This document shows positions 26,918-35,731 of a stretch of 64,000 nt of DNA, piece after piece. Both the position numbers and the translations under genes were made by a program. A model generated the notes under the pieces. That model made no database searches. It was given only the letters and a program-made list of their open reading frames with translations, and was not told the DNA's origin. Where the stretch lies: NCBI GenBank assembly GCA_905197685.1, contig CAJJZS010000004.1:171854-235853 (forward strand). Reading direction: 5' to 3'. Origin of the DNA: an uncultured Oscillospiraceae bacterium (lineage in GTDB: Bacteria; Bacillota; Clostridia; Oscillospirales; Ruminococcaceae). Every line of letters starts with the position of its first letter. Position 1 is the first letter of the stretch.

Positions 26918-27387
26918 ATCACTTCACTTCCTTTGTAATGCAGATAAGATGTGAGGGCTGTTTGCGTACGAAAACAAATTTGTAAGTTTGGTTTTTCATA
27001 GCGTAAACGCCGAATTGATTCACCTTTATCAATTAAATTGTCAAGATAAAGTTCAATCGTGTTAAAAACTTTATCGTTTGCAATTCCGCCGATGACAATA
27101 TCGTAATCGGTAGAATCATTCCCCTGCCGGCAATTTAAAATGAAATCCAACCATTCTTCCGAGTAGGAAGAGAAAGTCAATACACGAAGATGTTGGTATG
27201 CTTTTTCGTCAAAGTCATAATAAGAAAGGATACCCGGTTGACCGCGGCGCTTAAATTTTTCACACCATTTTGCAGCCTGAGTATAGATAGGGGTTGTATA
27301 AAATCCCGGTCCGAAATCGACATTTTTTCTGGAATGAAGCAAGTCCGGTGTTGGAATTTCTAAATAAGAACCATGATATACAATCAT
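26914..27387 (-). CDS. DUF3990 protein, ADP-ribosyltransferase-like, possible toxin
   Basis: 157 aa. It opens VYHGSYLEIPTPDL and then DFGPGFYTT..QAAKWC (~24-42), the arrangement of DUF3990 proteins. This recalls the His and Tyr motifs of an ART fold (NAD-binding H-x-G/S and an aromatic in GxGFYTT). The third motif would be NLQICFRTQ near residue 138, with Gln where many ARTs have Glu. It is sandwiched between two small DUF3791 genes with ATGA overlaps on both sides, an operon form typical of toxin-antitoxin units. Enzymatic activity is inferred only. Confidence 0.78.
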   Translation of the reverse strand: MIVYHGSYLEIPTPDLLHSRKNVDFGPGFYTTPIYTQAAKWCEKFKRRGQPGILSYYDFDEKAYQHLRVLTFSSYSEEWLDFILNCRQGNDSTDYDIVIGGIANDKVFNTIELYLDNLIDKGESIRRLRYEKPNLQICFRTQTALTSYLHYKGSEVI

Positions 27388-27620
27388 ATTTTAATTCCTC
27401 GTTCCGACATAACTTCAATAATATCGTCAACAATGTAATCTTTACTTTGAGTATGAAGAATATCATATTCAGGAATCAGATAATTATATAAAATATCACT
27501 TTTCTTTGCCAGCGCCTGATAAACATTTTCAGAGTTTGTTCCGATTCGGATTGCAGTATTTTCAATACAGAATACGGCAAATTCCAATTCATCGGAATTT
27601 TTTATTTTTATATTCTCCAC
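27384..27620 (-). CDS. DUF3791 domain protein (first copy), possible antitoxin
   Basis: 78 aa. The core ELEFAVFCIENTAIRIGTNSE..YQAL and the C-terminal DYIVDDIIEVMSERG fit DUF3791. The start is GTG with GGAGG 10 bases upstream. First gene of the operon, overlapping DUF3990 by 4 bases. Placing a putative neutraliser first is usual in toxin-antitoxin operons. Confidence 0.78.
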   Translation of the reverse strand: MENIKIKNSDELEFAVFCIENTAIRIGTNSENVYQALAKKSDILYNYLIPEYDILHTQSKDYIVDDIIEVMSERGIKI

Positions 27621-27691
27621 AGCGGTGACACCTCCGTTATTTTTTGAAAATTATATTGCGGAAAGTTGGGTATTTTCTTAAAATTACAAAA

Positions 27692-27720
27692 ATGATAACA
27701 TGACAAAAGGGAAAAGTCAA
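27692..27720 (-). promoter_or_regulatory. SigmaA promoter of the DUF3791-DUF3990-DUF3791 operon
   Basis: Minus strand: TTGACT (27715-27720), 17-base spacer, TATCAT (27692-27697), 72 bases before the GTG start. It lies just past the rpmB terminator, so the cassette is independently transcribed. Confidence 0.7.
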
Positions 27721-27737
27721 TTTACAAAGCAGATATT

Positions 27738-27806
27738 AAAAAAGTTTACACAAAAACAAAAAGCCATCATCCTAATGGACGACGGCTTGCTGTTTTTGTG
27801 TAAACT
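27738..27806 (-). terminator. Strong terminator of rpmB
   Basis: 16-bp outer stem (27743-27758 with 27791-27806) and an inner GCCATCATCC/GGACGACGGC stem, followed on the minus strand by six T (27738-27743). It overlaps the last bases of the rpmB stop codon. Confidence 0.88.
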
Positions 27807-27993
27807 AGATAGCGCGGGTTACTTTACCAGAACGCAGGCAACGGGTGCAGGCGTGGATGTGGCACGGAGTACCATTTACAATTGCCTTCACACGTCTTAC
27901 ATTTGGTTTCCAGGTTCTGTTGGATCTTCTATGAGAGTGGGAAACCTTAATACCGAAAGTAACGCCTTTTCCGCAGATATCGCATTTAGCCAT
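27805..27993 (-). CDS. rpmB: 50S ribosomal protein L28
   Basis: 62 aa. MAKCDICGKG at the start and CTRCLRSGKV at the end give two Cys-X2-Cys pairs, so this is the zinc-binding form of L28. SHSHRRSNRTWKPN (~19) is diagnostic. I use the ATG at 27993 with AAGGAGG upstream; the frame extends to 28023 without support. Monocistronic. Confidence 0.97.
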   Translation of the reverse strand: MAKCDICGKGVTFGIKVSHSHRRSNRTWKPNVRRVKAIVNGTPCHIHACTRCLRSGKVTRAI

Positions 27994-28035
27994 TAGTCTG
28001 CACCTCCTTCTAACTTTTAACAAGTCAACATTCGT

Positions 28036-28064
28036 ATTCTACCAGATTTCGTTTGAAAATTCAA
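28036..28064 (-). promoter_or_regulatory. SigmaA promoter of rpmB
   Basis: Minus strand: TTGAAT (28059-28064), 17-base spacer, TAGAAT (28036-28041), 43 bases before the start. Confidence 0.7.
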
Positions 28065-28158
28065 GTCTTTTTCCGATAATATTTAAAAAAAAGGAAAATT
28101 AACAATTTTCGACCGAAGCAATCCCTTGTTTTTTACTATTTTGAAAGGTATAATGGGA

Positions 28159-28860
28159 ATGAAAAGGAAAAAAACACAACGGAAGAAACAAAGAGTAAGA
28201 AAACCGTGGTGGAAAATGTGTGTTAAAGGAGTAGATATTTTGATTACAACAATTCTGGTTCGCGCGCTGGTACTGTTTACTGCAATGCCGATTCATGAGT
28301 GCGCGCACGGTTGGGTTGCAAACAAATTGGGGGACCATACAGCCGAGCTTTCCGGCAGGCTGACTTTGAACCCCTTTCATCATCTGGATTTGATGGGAAG
28401 TTTAATGCTGCTTTTGGCAGGTTTTGGCTGGGCAAAGCCGGTTCCGGTGAATCCGAACTATTTTACCAAGGTAAGCCGCCGGGCAGGGATTGCTCTGACG
28501 GCTCTGGCAGGTCCTGTATCCAATCTTTTGATGGCGGCGATTGCGATGCTGCTTGCAAAGTTAATCCTGCTCACAGGCTTGGGAGGGGTGCTTGCAAGCA
28601 TTTTTCTGTTAATGTGCCAGATTAACCTGAGCCTTGCCGTATTTAACCTGATTCCGATTCATCCGCTGGACGGTTCGAGAATCTTAGCTTATTTTTTGCC
28701 TTACCATATTCAGGATTGGATTGAAGAACACGAACAGATTATTTACATGGTATTTTTGTTTGTTGTTGTGTTCACCAATATTCTGGATGTTCCGCTGGGA
28801 ATGGCAAGCAATTTCCTGTACGGCTTGTTGAACCGTCTGACCTCCTTTGTCGGTTTTTAA
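28159..28860 (+). CDS. Site-2 protease family (M50) membrane metalloprotease
   Basis: 233 aa from the ATG chosen. A basic N-terminus is followed by a hydrophobic segment with the zinc site HECAHGW (~45) and the second motif NLIPIHPLDGSRI (~170), as in short YwhC-type M50 peptidases. AAAGG lies 10 bases upstream of 28159; ATG 28153 is an alternative. It leads scpA by 12 bases, and this pairing with scpAB is seen in other Firmicutes. Substrate unknown. Confidence 0.9.
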   Translation: MKRKKTQRKKQRVRKPWWKMCVKGVDILITTILVRALVLFTAMPIHECAHGWVANKLGDHTAELSGRLTLNPFHHLDLMGSLMLLLAGFGWAKPVPVNPNYFTKVSRRAGIALTALAGPVSNLLMAAIAMLLAKLILLTGLGGVLASIFLLMCQINLSLAVFNLIPIHPLDGSRILAYFLPYHIQDWIEEHEQIIYMVFLFVVVFTNILDVPLGMASNFLYGLLNRLTSFVGF

Positions 28861-28872
28861 GGAGGAAGCGGA

Positions 28873-29568
28873 TTGGTAGAGCAGCTTTCGTTTAAGGTGG
28901 CGCAGGTGGAAGGTCCGCTGGATTTGATTTTACAGCTGATTTCCAAACATAAGCTCAATATCTATGATATTGAAATTACCAAACTGTTGGAACAGTATCT
29001 TGCTTATATGGAAGTGATTCAAAGCAGGGAGATGGAGATTGCCAGCGAGTTTTTGGAGATGGCGTCGCGTTTGGTGTACATCAAATCGGTATCGCTGCTT
29101 CCAAAACACGAGGAACTGGAAGAACAGCTGAAAAAGGAGCTGACAGGTCAGCTGATTGAATATACGCTGTGCCGTCAGGTAGCGCAGCTTCTGCAAAACC
29201 GCTATGTGGGGGACGAGATTTTTTTCCGTCAGCCGCAGCAGGTTGAGCAGGATACGCAGTATGCCCGAAAGCACAGGCCGAAGGTTTTGCTGGAAGCTTA
29301 CCTTGCCGCGGTGGGAAAAAGAAAATTGCCGCAGGACAGCAAAAAGGAGTTTGAGCCGATTATGGCAAAGCGCGTGGTATCGGTAAGCTCAAAGATTGTT
29401 CTGATTATGAAGGTATTGTACCGGGAGCGCAGCGCGCCGTTTTTATCTCTGTTTGACCAAAGCAAGGACCGCTCGGACATTGTGGCAACCTTTTTGGCAG
29501 TGCTGGAACTGGTAAAAAATAAACGAGTGATGATAGAGGACGACGGAAAGACCGTCAGCCTGCTGTAA
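28873..29568 (+). CDS. scpA: Segregation and condensation protein A
   Basis: 231 aa kleisin that bridges SMC heads in chromosome condensation. The opening FKVAQVEGPLDLILQLI and YDIEITKLLEQYL are family features; a winged-helix end (VATFLAVLELVKNKRV) is visible at ~205. Start is TTG with GGAGG 7 bases upstream. Followed by scpB after 18 bases. Confidence 0.95.
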   Translation: MVEQLSFKVAQVEGPLDLILQLISKHKLNIYDIEITKLLEQYLAYMEVIQSREMEIASEFLEMASRLVYIKSVSLLPKHEELEEQLKKELTGQLIEYTLCRQVAQLLQNRYVGDEIFFRQPQQVEQDTQYARKHRPKVLLEAYLAAVGKRKLPQDSKKEFEPIMAKRVVSVSSKIVLIMKVLYRERSAPFLSLFDQSKDRSDIVATFLAVLELVKNKRVMIEDDGKTVSLL

Positions 29569-29586
29569 CGGTGTGGAGGGAAAGGC

Positions 29587-30102
29587 TTGACAAAATTAGC
29601 GCAGCTGGAAAAAAGTATCCAGGCAATCCTGTTTGCCTCGGGTGAACCGTATGAAAAGGAGCGGCTTTTAAAACTGCTGGAAATTGACGGGGAAACGCTG
29701 ACAAACATTGTGGAACATATCAACGAACTTTATAAGAAAACGGCGTTTGTAATTCTGGATCTTGACCAATGCTATCAAATGGTGACGCGGGAGGAATATG
29801 CCGGAATTATTCGTGAAGCGTTGCAGATAAAAAACAACACTCCGCTCAGTCAGGCGGCGATGGAAGTGCTGGCGATTATTGCCTATAATCAGCCGGTAAC
29901 AAAATCGTTTATCGAGCAGGTGAGAGGAGTAGACAGCAGCTCGGTGGTAAATTCTCTGCTTAGCAAAGGATTGATTGAAGAAAACGGGCGATTGGAAATT
30001 CCGGGGCGACCGATTTCCTACGGAACAACCGAACACTTTTTAAGATGCTTTGGAATGAAGAGCATTGAGGCTCTGCCAAAAATTCCGCAGCAGGAGCCGT
30101 AA
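29587..30102 (+). CDS. scpB: Segregation and condensation protein B
   Basis: 171 aa with two winged-helix domains; partner of ScpA in the SMC complex. AILFASGEPYEKERL (~14) and AMEVLAIIAYNQPVTKSFIEQVRG (split at ~91 and ~104) are typical, as is GRPISYGTT near the end. TTG start with GGAGGG upstream. Confidence 0.95.
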   Translation: MTKLAQLEKSIQAILFASGEPYEKERLLKLLEIDGETLTNIVEHINELYKKTAFVILDLDQCYQMVTREEYAGIIREALQIKNNTPLSQAAMEVLAIIAYNQPVTKSFIEQVRGVDSSSVVNSLLSKGLIEENGRLEIPGRPISYGTTEHFLRCFGMKSIEALPKIPQQEP

Positions 30103-30132
30103 CGAATAAAGCAGACAAAGGGGGAGGGGCAG

Positions 30133-30981
30133 TTGACGGTATTATGGATTATTTTGGGAATCCTTGCAGGAATCCTGTTGCTGCTGCGTGTTCCGCTGAA
30201 GCTTTCGCTTTCGTGGGATAAGCCCAATCCTCCGCTTCAAGAAACTGCGTCTTGGCTGACCCCACAGACAGAGCAGGAAATTAAAAAAATGGGATTGGAG
30301 CCCGAGGACGAGCAGATTTTGCGGCAGACAGTTTGGGAGCTGGGGGCGCAAAATCTGCCGGAACAAAATCAGCTTACGGTTCGGTTGCAGTATTTGTTTT
30401 TGCATTTTTCACTTTATCCCTTTCCCAAAAAAGGAAAGGCTGTAAAGCAGATAAAATCAAAGCAGAAAAAAGAATCTTCCGAAGCCCCGAAAGAAAAAAA
30501 GGACAGCGAGGGCATTGACCCGAAAGAAATGTTAAAACAGGTTTTGCCTCAGTTGATGCGAGCCTTAAAAAAAGCGGCGGCGATGATCCTCAATGACCTT
30601 TGCCTGTACCGCCTGAGCCTGAAAGCAAGAATTGTGCGGGAGGATTGCGCGGCTGCCGCCCTTGCGGCGCAAAAACTGCAAACATCGGCTTACACCGCTT
30701 TGGCTCTGGCGCAAAATTGGATTCGGGTAAAAAAAGCAAATTTGCAGATTGTTCCTGATTTTACAGGGAAAGAAGAAAGCGAACTGACTTTTTCGTGTTG
30801 CGTGGGGATTCGCCCCATTGTTTTGATAAGGGCGGGGGGAACGGTGGTATTTGCTTTGGTTCGGGCAATATTTCTCAGAAAAAAGAAACAGACAAAAAGT
30901 TCCGCTCCTTCCTCAAAACCGGACGGAACCGATACTGATACAGAACAACAGCAGGAAAAACAGAAAGGAATGGTATTATGA
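30133..30981 (+). CDS. DUF2953 domain membrane-anchored protein (YtfI-like)
   Basis: 282 aa: an N-terminal transmembrane helix (~2-20), a Lys/Glu-rich middle (~95-130) and a C-terminal DUF2953-like part with CCVGIRPIVLIRAGG (~224). It is coupled to gerW (4-base overlap), the same arrangement as ytfI-ytfJ in Bacillus, which suggests sporulation-linked expression. TTG start with GGGAGGGG upstream. Role unknown. Confidence 0.8.
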   Translation: MTVLWIILGILAGILLLLRVPLKLSLSWDKPNPPLQETASWLTPQTEQEIKKMGLEPEDEQILRQTVWELGAQNLPEQNQLTVRLQYLFLHFSLYPFPKKGKAVKQIKSKQKKESSEAPKEKKDSEGIDPKEMLKQVLPQLMRALKKAAAMILNDLCLYRLSLKARIVREDCAAAALAAQKLQTSAYTALALAQNWIRVKKANLQIVPDFTGKEESELTFSCCVGIRPIVLIRAGGTVVFALVRAIFLRKKKQTKSSAPSSKPDGTDTDTEQQQEKQKGMVL

Positions 30982-31385
30982 GCCAGCATATTCATGATTT
31001 AATGGGAGAATCCATGAAAGGTCTGAGAGACCTTGTCGATGTGGACTGTATTGTAGGAAAGCCGATTGTGACTGCAAGCGGAACAACCATTATCCCGATT
31101 TCCAAAGTGACCTTTGGTTTTGGTTCGGGCGGCAGTGATATTGCAAAATCTGCAAAGGACGATTTCGGCGGGGGCGCGGGAGCGGGAGTTACCATTCAGC
31201 CGCTTTGCTTTCTGGTAGAGCGGGAAGGAGACGTTCGTATTTTGAATGTCAATCAGAACCGCACCACAGCAGACGCAATGGTAAATATGGTTCCTGAGGC
31301 AATCGACCGCCTTTCCGCATTGGTAAACAAAGCAAAAGAACCTGCTCCGGCAGCGCAGGAACAGCCGATTCCACCGGCAGAATAA
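30978..31385 (+). CDS. gerW: GerW/YtfJ family spore protein
   Basis: 135 aa. KGLRDLVDVDCIVGKPI (~15) and a glycine-rich FGFGSGGSD (~46) plus GGGAGAGVTIQP identify the YtfJ/GerW family, made in the forespore and needed for normal germination in Bacillus. Its presence indicates a spore-forming lineage. Overlaps DUF2953 by 4 bases; terminator follows. A short Pro/Ala-rich tail ends the protein. Confidence 0.92.
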   Translation: MSQHIHDLMGESMKGLRDLVDVDCIVGKPIVTASGTTIIPISKVTFGFGSGGSDIAKSAKDDFGGGAGAGVTIQPLCFLVEREGDVRILNVNQNRTTADAMVNMVPEAIDRLSALVNKAKEPAPAAQEQPIPPAE

Positions 31386-31394
31386 ACAGAATAC

Positions 31395-31451
31395 AAAAAA
31401 CTGCCCTTTCTTTCTGAGCATAATCATCAGAGCAAGAAAGGGCAGTTTTTT
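31395..31451. terminator. Bidirectional terminator
   Basis: 18-bp stem (31395-31412 with 31434-31451) plus inner TCTGA/TCAGA pairing, A6 and T6 ends; lies between convergent gerW and the GNAT gene. Confidence 0.85.
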
Positions 31452-31468
31452 ATTTTAATGTTATCAAA

Positions 31469-32008
31469 TTAAAAAAGTTCTTTTTCCAGCTGGCAGTCGC
31501 AAGGTTCGGCAGCGGTGAGCGCAGGATGATACCACTGCGCCTCTCGACAGCCTAACGCATGGTAAAATGCTTGAGATTCCTTAGAAGAATGAGCAGAAAG
31601 GTAGAGCTTTCTTGCTCCGTTTCCTTTTGCAAAGTCACAAGCGAGAGTGAAAAGCTGTTTTCCGATACCGAATCGGCGCATCGGAGCAGAAACATATAAT
31701 TCGGAAAGCGCAAGGTATTGCAGTTCAGGTCCGAACAACTCGTTTTCCACCGAGCAAAATCCGCATAAATTTCCTTCTGAAAAGGCAGAAAAAACAACGC
31801 CTTGGCGTTCGATTGTTTTTTTGAGCTTTTCACACAGGGAGCGGTAATCGGCTTCGTCCCATTGTTCCGTAAAAGCAATTTCTTTGAGCAGCCATTTTCC
31901 GTTTTCCTTTCGCCAACAATGCGTAACCTCTTGAAATCGTTCAAAATGTTCGAACAGTTCCGGATAAATTTCTGTTACATCAAGGGTTCGATATGTAATC
32001 GGGTTCAT
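31469..32008 (-). CDS. GNAT family N-acetyltransferase
   Basis: 179 aa. The acetyl-CoA loop reads MRRFGIGKQLFTLACDFA (~110-127), then SAHSSKESQAFYHALG near ~143. Its start overlaps the ppk1 stop by 4 bases (ATGA), so the two are translationally coupled. Substrate unknown. Confidence 0.85.
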   Translation of the reverse strand: MNPITYRTLDVTEIYPELFEHFERFQEVTHCWRKENGKWLLKEIAFTEQWDEADYRSLCEKLKKTIERQGVVFSAFSEGNLCGFCSVENELFGPELQYLALSELYVSAPMRRFGIGKQLFTLACDFAKGNGARKLYLSAHSSKESQAFYHALGCREAQWYHPALTAAEPCDCQLEKELF

Positions 32009-34233
32009 ATTGTTTTCCCACCTTTTTTGTGGAATAAACCGCGCAGTTTTTCAAAGAGAGAACTGCCGGAATCAGAAATCTCCAACGGTTTTTCAAAATA
32101 TTCGTGCAGAGAAAGGTGAGAATCCAGCGGTTCAAGGTGTTCGTTGGCTTCTCGGCGGTAGCTTCCGTCAGGCAGCATCAGCCAGGAGTTTTGATTATCC
32201 ATGCGGATGGTGTCCACTAAGTGCAGAATATCCCGACGGGCAGGTGCAGATTTAATCTCTGCAAATACTTCAACACGGCGTCTGGTATTTCGGTTCAGCA
32301 GGTCGCCCGAGCCGATAAAGATGCGCTGTTCTTCACCGGTACCGAACAAAAAGATGCGGGAATGTTCCAGATACCGTCCGACAATGCTTTTGATTTTGAT
32401 ATTTTCAGTATATCCTTCAATTCCAGGGCAAAGGCAGCAGATGCCGCGAATCACCATCTCTACCTTTACCCCCGCCTGAGAAGCCTCGATTAACTTTTCC
32501 ATAATTTCCATATCGTTTAAAGAATTTACCTTGATAAAGATATAGGCGGGTTTTCCCTGTCGGCTCAGTTCAATTTGCTGTTGGATATATTGCAGAACAT
32601 TTGGTTCAAAGCAGTTGGGAGCAACCCACAGGCTTTGTACAGAGTCCACAACTTCGCCCATGCAAAGCGCCTGAAACACACGGGTAGCGTCCTGACCCAT
32701 AGCAGGGTCGCAGGAGATAAAGGAGAGGTCGGTGTAAAGCTCGGAGGTTTTTTCGTTATAGTTTCCTGTGCCGACCTGTGTAATATATTTAATCTGATTA
32801 TGTACCTTGCGGGTAATCAGGCAGAGCTTTGCATGAATTTTATAATCGCTTAATCCGTAAATGACGGTACAGCCCGCTTCTTCCAGCATGGTGGCATAGT
32901 CGATGTTGCTTTGTTCGTCAAATCTTGCGCGCAGTTCAAGAACGCACAGCACTTCTTTGCCGTTTTCCGCGGCGTGAGCAAGGGCAGAAGCAATTTTACT
33001 GTGGTTTGCTAAACGGTACAGGGAAATTTTGATAGAAACAACGGTGGGGTCATCTGCCGCTTCATTGAGCAGGTCAATGAAAGGTTTGGTACTGTGGAAA
33101 GGAAAGCTGAGCAAAAGGTCATTGTTTTGCAGATAATGAAATGCGCCGCCTGCCTGCCCTTTGGCAAAATCAACAGGGACAAAGGGTTTGGCTTCGCGAT
33201 AAAACCAGTTTTTTTGTTCCTTATGCGGGTCTAAAGCAGAGGGAAGCGAAAAACCGAACGAAAAATCAAGCGGAATACCGCGGACAAAGAAGCAGGAAGG
33301 GGAAACCTTGAGCTTTTTACAAAGGAAAGCGGAAAGTTTTTCTCCCGGCTGAGAAGAAAACTGTACGCGAATCACATCTAAGCGTCTGCGTTTTTTCAGC
33401 ATTTCTTCCATAACGCCGCGAAAATCGATATCAAAATCAAACAATCCCTCATCGACCGAGATATCTGCATTTCTTGTAACGCGCATGATATGTTTTTCCA
33501 GTACCTTTTGTTTGCCGAACAGCTTCTGGGCAAAGTAGAGCAGAACATCAGCGGTAAACAAAATCTTTTTGCGCTGGTTGATGGTGAAGATAAAGTAGGG
33601 CGGCAGTTGGGAAAAGGCAACCAGCCCCAAGCGCAGGTTATTTTCTTTTCCTTCCTTTGACGGTTTGTTTTCTTTTGGATCTTTGCCTTCTTTTTCTTTT
33701 GTATCTTTCTGCGATTTTCCGTTGTCAAGGACGGTAACAATTAACTGTTCTTTATTTTTTAAAAACGGGAAGGGGTGTTGGCGGTCGATAATCTGGGGGG
33801 AAAGCAGGGGACGCATTTCTTCGCTGAAATATTTTTGAATAATGCGTTCGTCCAGCTTGCTCATGCGGGAGATGTCCAGAATGTCAATCTCCTGCGCTTT
33901 CAGCTGCGCGCAGATAGATTCCCACGCTTGTTGGGCGATAGGGTTGATTTCATTGACGCGCCGCAGGATGGCATCAATCTGCCCGGCAGCGTTTAATCCG
34001 GTTTTATCGTCGAGTTTCTCCGGTTCCAACAAACTTTGGTCATGCAGGGAGCCGACCCGAACCATAAAAAATTCGTCCAGATTGGAAAAGTAGATAGATA
34101 AAAATTTCAGCCTCTCCATCAGCGGAATTTTGGGATTCAGCGATTCGCTTAATACGCGGCGGTTAAATTCCAGCCAGCTCAATTCTCGGTTGACAAAGAT
34201 GTCGGGGTGGCGATAAGTTGTAATTTCTTCCAT
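32005..34233 (-). CDS. ppk1: Polyphosphate kinase 1
   Basis: 742 aa, makes long-chain polyphosphate from ATP. The autophosphorylated His is in SDYKIHAKLCLI, His467 by position. N-terminal NRELSWLEFNRRVL and FDIDFRGVMEEML are family markers. Oddity: residues ~165-200 hold a Lys/Glu/Asp-rich insert within the head domain. GGAGG lies 8 bases before ATG. Downstream GNAT gene is coupled; upstream peptidase is 30 bases away, so a three-gene unit is likely. Confidence 0.95.
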   Translation of the reverse strand: MEEITTYRHPDIFVNRELSWLEFNRRVLSESLNPKIPLMERLKFLSIYFSNLDEFFMVRVGSLHDQSLLEPEKLDDKTGLNAAGQIDAILRRVNEINPIAQQAWESICAQLKAQEIDILDISRMSKLDERIIQKYFSEEMRPLLSPQIIDRQHPFPFLKNKEQLIVTVLDNGKSQKDTKEKEGKDPKENKPSKEGKENNLRLGLVAFSQLPPYFIFTINQRKKILFTADVLLYFAQKLFGKQKVLEKHIMRVTRNADISVDEGLFDFDIDFRGVMEEMLKKRRRLDVIRVQFSSQPGEKLSAFLCKKLKVSPSCFFVRGIPLDFSFGFSLPSALDPHKEQKNWFYREAKPFVPVDFAKGQAGGAFHYLQNNDLLLSFPFHSTKPFIDLLNEAADDPTVVSIKISLYRLANHSKIASALAHAAENGKEVLCVLELRARFDEQSNIDYATMLEEAGCTVIYGLSDYKIHAKLCLITRKVHNQIKYITQVGTGNYNEKTSELYTDLSFISCDPAMGQDATRVFQALCMGEVVDSVQSLWVAPNCFEPNVLQYIQQQIELSRQGKPAYIFIKVNSLNDMEIMEKLIEASQAGVKVEMVIRGICCLCPGIEGYTENIKIKSIVGRYLEHSRIFLFGTGEEQRIFIGSGDLLNRNTRRRVEVFAEIKSAPARRDILHLVDTIRMDNQNSWLMLPDGSYRREANEHLEPLDSHLSLHEYFEKPLEISDSGSSLFEKLRGLFHKKGGKTI

Positions 34234-34263
34234 AATTCATTCCTCCGATATGGTAAAAGAGGG

Positions 34264-35400
34264 TTAAAACTGCATCTCACTGAGCAAAACATCGGCAAGA
34301 ATTTTCATTCCGTTACGGGTTGATTCGATATCCACCCATTCTTCTCTGGTGTGCGCCCCGTGTCCGTCATAAACTCCGAAGCATACGGCGGGGATTCCCA
34401 TTGACAGAGGAATGTTGCAGTCGGTGGAGCCGGATTCTTCGATACGGGACTGCCCGTATTTTAAGGAGGACTCTGTAACAATCTGTGTTAAAGGAGAAGG
34501 GTCAACCTCTCCGCGGCAGGGACGGTCTCCGATAAGTTCTGTATAAACTTCGATGCCGAAGGTTCGGAACGATTGAACTACCGATTCAAAGAAACGGTCC
34601 ATATATTGCAGCCCCTCACGGCAGTCCGAGCGATATTCATACAGCATCGAACAGTTCTGCGCAATCGTGTTGACCGAGGTCCCTCCCTCAATGACACCGA
34701 CATTATAGGTGGTTTTTCCAAAGTCCGGCACCTTTAAACTGTAGAAGGTATCAATCATCTTAGCGGCGTAGTAGATGGCATTTCGGTTGCCGAATGCCCC
34801 GAAAGAGTGTCCGCCCTCGGTTTGTATCGTAATTTTCCAGCGTTTCGAGCCGACCGCTTCGGTAACAACGGTATCCAAGCCGCCGTCAATGGCATACAGA
34901 CGGGAGATTCTTCCCGAGTACTCTTCCATCAGGCGGCGAACGCCTTTCAGATTGCCTAAACCTTCCTCACCGCTGTTTAAGACAAACAGGATTCCGGTTT
35001 TGGGAGTAAGATTGAGGTCGATTGCCATCGCAGCCATTTCCATCACGGCAACTGCATTGGTGGTATCGTCTCCGATGCCCGGCGCATAAAATCGCCCGTT
35101 TTCTTCCCGGAAAGGCAGTGGGTCGGTATCGGGAAATACAACGTCGGTATGCCCTAAAACAGCGCACAGGTCGGTTTGCTCCTCTCCGACATGAAACGGA
35201 AAGATGACATTGAGCGCATCGTCGATGAATACACCTGTTGCGCCAAGCGATTCCAAATGCTGTTTGCACCACTGCGCGCGCAGTTCTTCATGATTAGACG
35301 GCGCGGGAATTTGCGCAAGTTCTCTGACAGCGCAAAGAAAACGCTCGCGGTGCTGTTCTAAATAGGATAAAACCTCTTGTTGTATCGGATAAATCGGCAT
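34264..35400 (-). CDS. M20 family metallopeptidase
   Basis: 378 aa cytosolic zinc amino/di-peptidase type. Metal ligands are visible in LGHTDVVFP (~86), GIGDDTTNAVA (~113), GEEGLGN (~149) and near the C-terminus GHGAHTREEW. Start at ATG 35400 has GGAGG 8 bases upstream; the longer frame to 35445 has none. Related to PepT/YgeY-type enzymes; the exact peptide substrate is open. Confidence 0.9.
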   Translation of the reverse strand: MPIYPIQQEVLSYLEQHRERFLCAVRELAQIPAPSNHEELRAQWCKQHLESLGATGVFIDDALNVIFPFHVGEEQTDLCAVLGHTDVVFPDTDPLPFREENGRFYAPGIGDDTTNAVAVMEMAAMAIDLNLTPKTGILFVLNSGEEGLGNLKGVRRLMEEYSGRISRLYAIDGGLDTVVTEAVGSKRWKITIQTEGGHSFGAFGNRNAIYYAAKMIDTFYSLKVPDFGKTTYNVGVIEGGTSVNTIAQNCSMLYEYRSDCREGLQYMDRFFESVVQSFRTFGIEVYTELIGDRPCRGEVDPSPLTQIVTESSLKYGQSRIEESGSTDCNIPLSMGIPAVCFGVYDGHGAHTREEWVDIESTRNGMKILADVLLSEMQF

Positions 35401-35491
35401 GATAAAGACCTCCACAAAACTAAAGTGCGGATTAGAATCGCGCAATAAAACGGTTGGCAGATTCCTTTCGGCATTTTATATTATTTTCTTT

Positions 35492-35520
35492 ATCATACCA
35501 TATTTTAGAAAAATGCGCAA
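35492..35520 (-). promoter_or_regulatory. SigmaA promoter of the M20 peptidase-ppk1-GNAT genes
   Basis: Minus strand: TTGCGC (35515-35520), 17-base spacer, TATGAT (35492-35497). The gap 35401-35731 otherwise holds only the divergent promoter region at about 35680. Confidence 0.6.
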
Positions 35521-35679
35521 TTTTAAATCAAATATTTTACACGGTTTTGTTTTATTTTACCTAAATTTTACAAAAAACACAGAAATAAAAAAAGAATCGG
35601 AGTGAAAATAAATTTACAGAGGAAAGCGAAAAAAGAATTAAAATCTATGAAAAAAAGGATGTTTTCTTTTGATGAAATA

Positions 35680-35688
35680 TGATACAAT
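35680..35688 (+). promoter_or_regulatory. Possible extended -10 promoter of the TetM-like gene
   Basis: TGATACAAT (35680-35688) gives an extended -10 (TG-N-TACAAT); the -35 is poor. It lies 43 bases before the start codon. Confidence 0.45.
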
Positions 35689-35731
35689 AGCGTTAATATA
35701 AAAATGAAATTGCAAACGGGAGGAAGTTACG

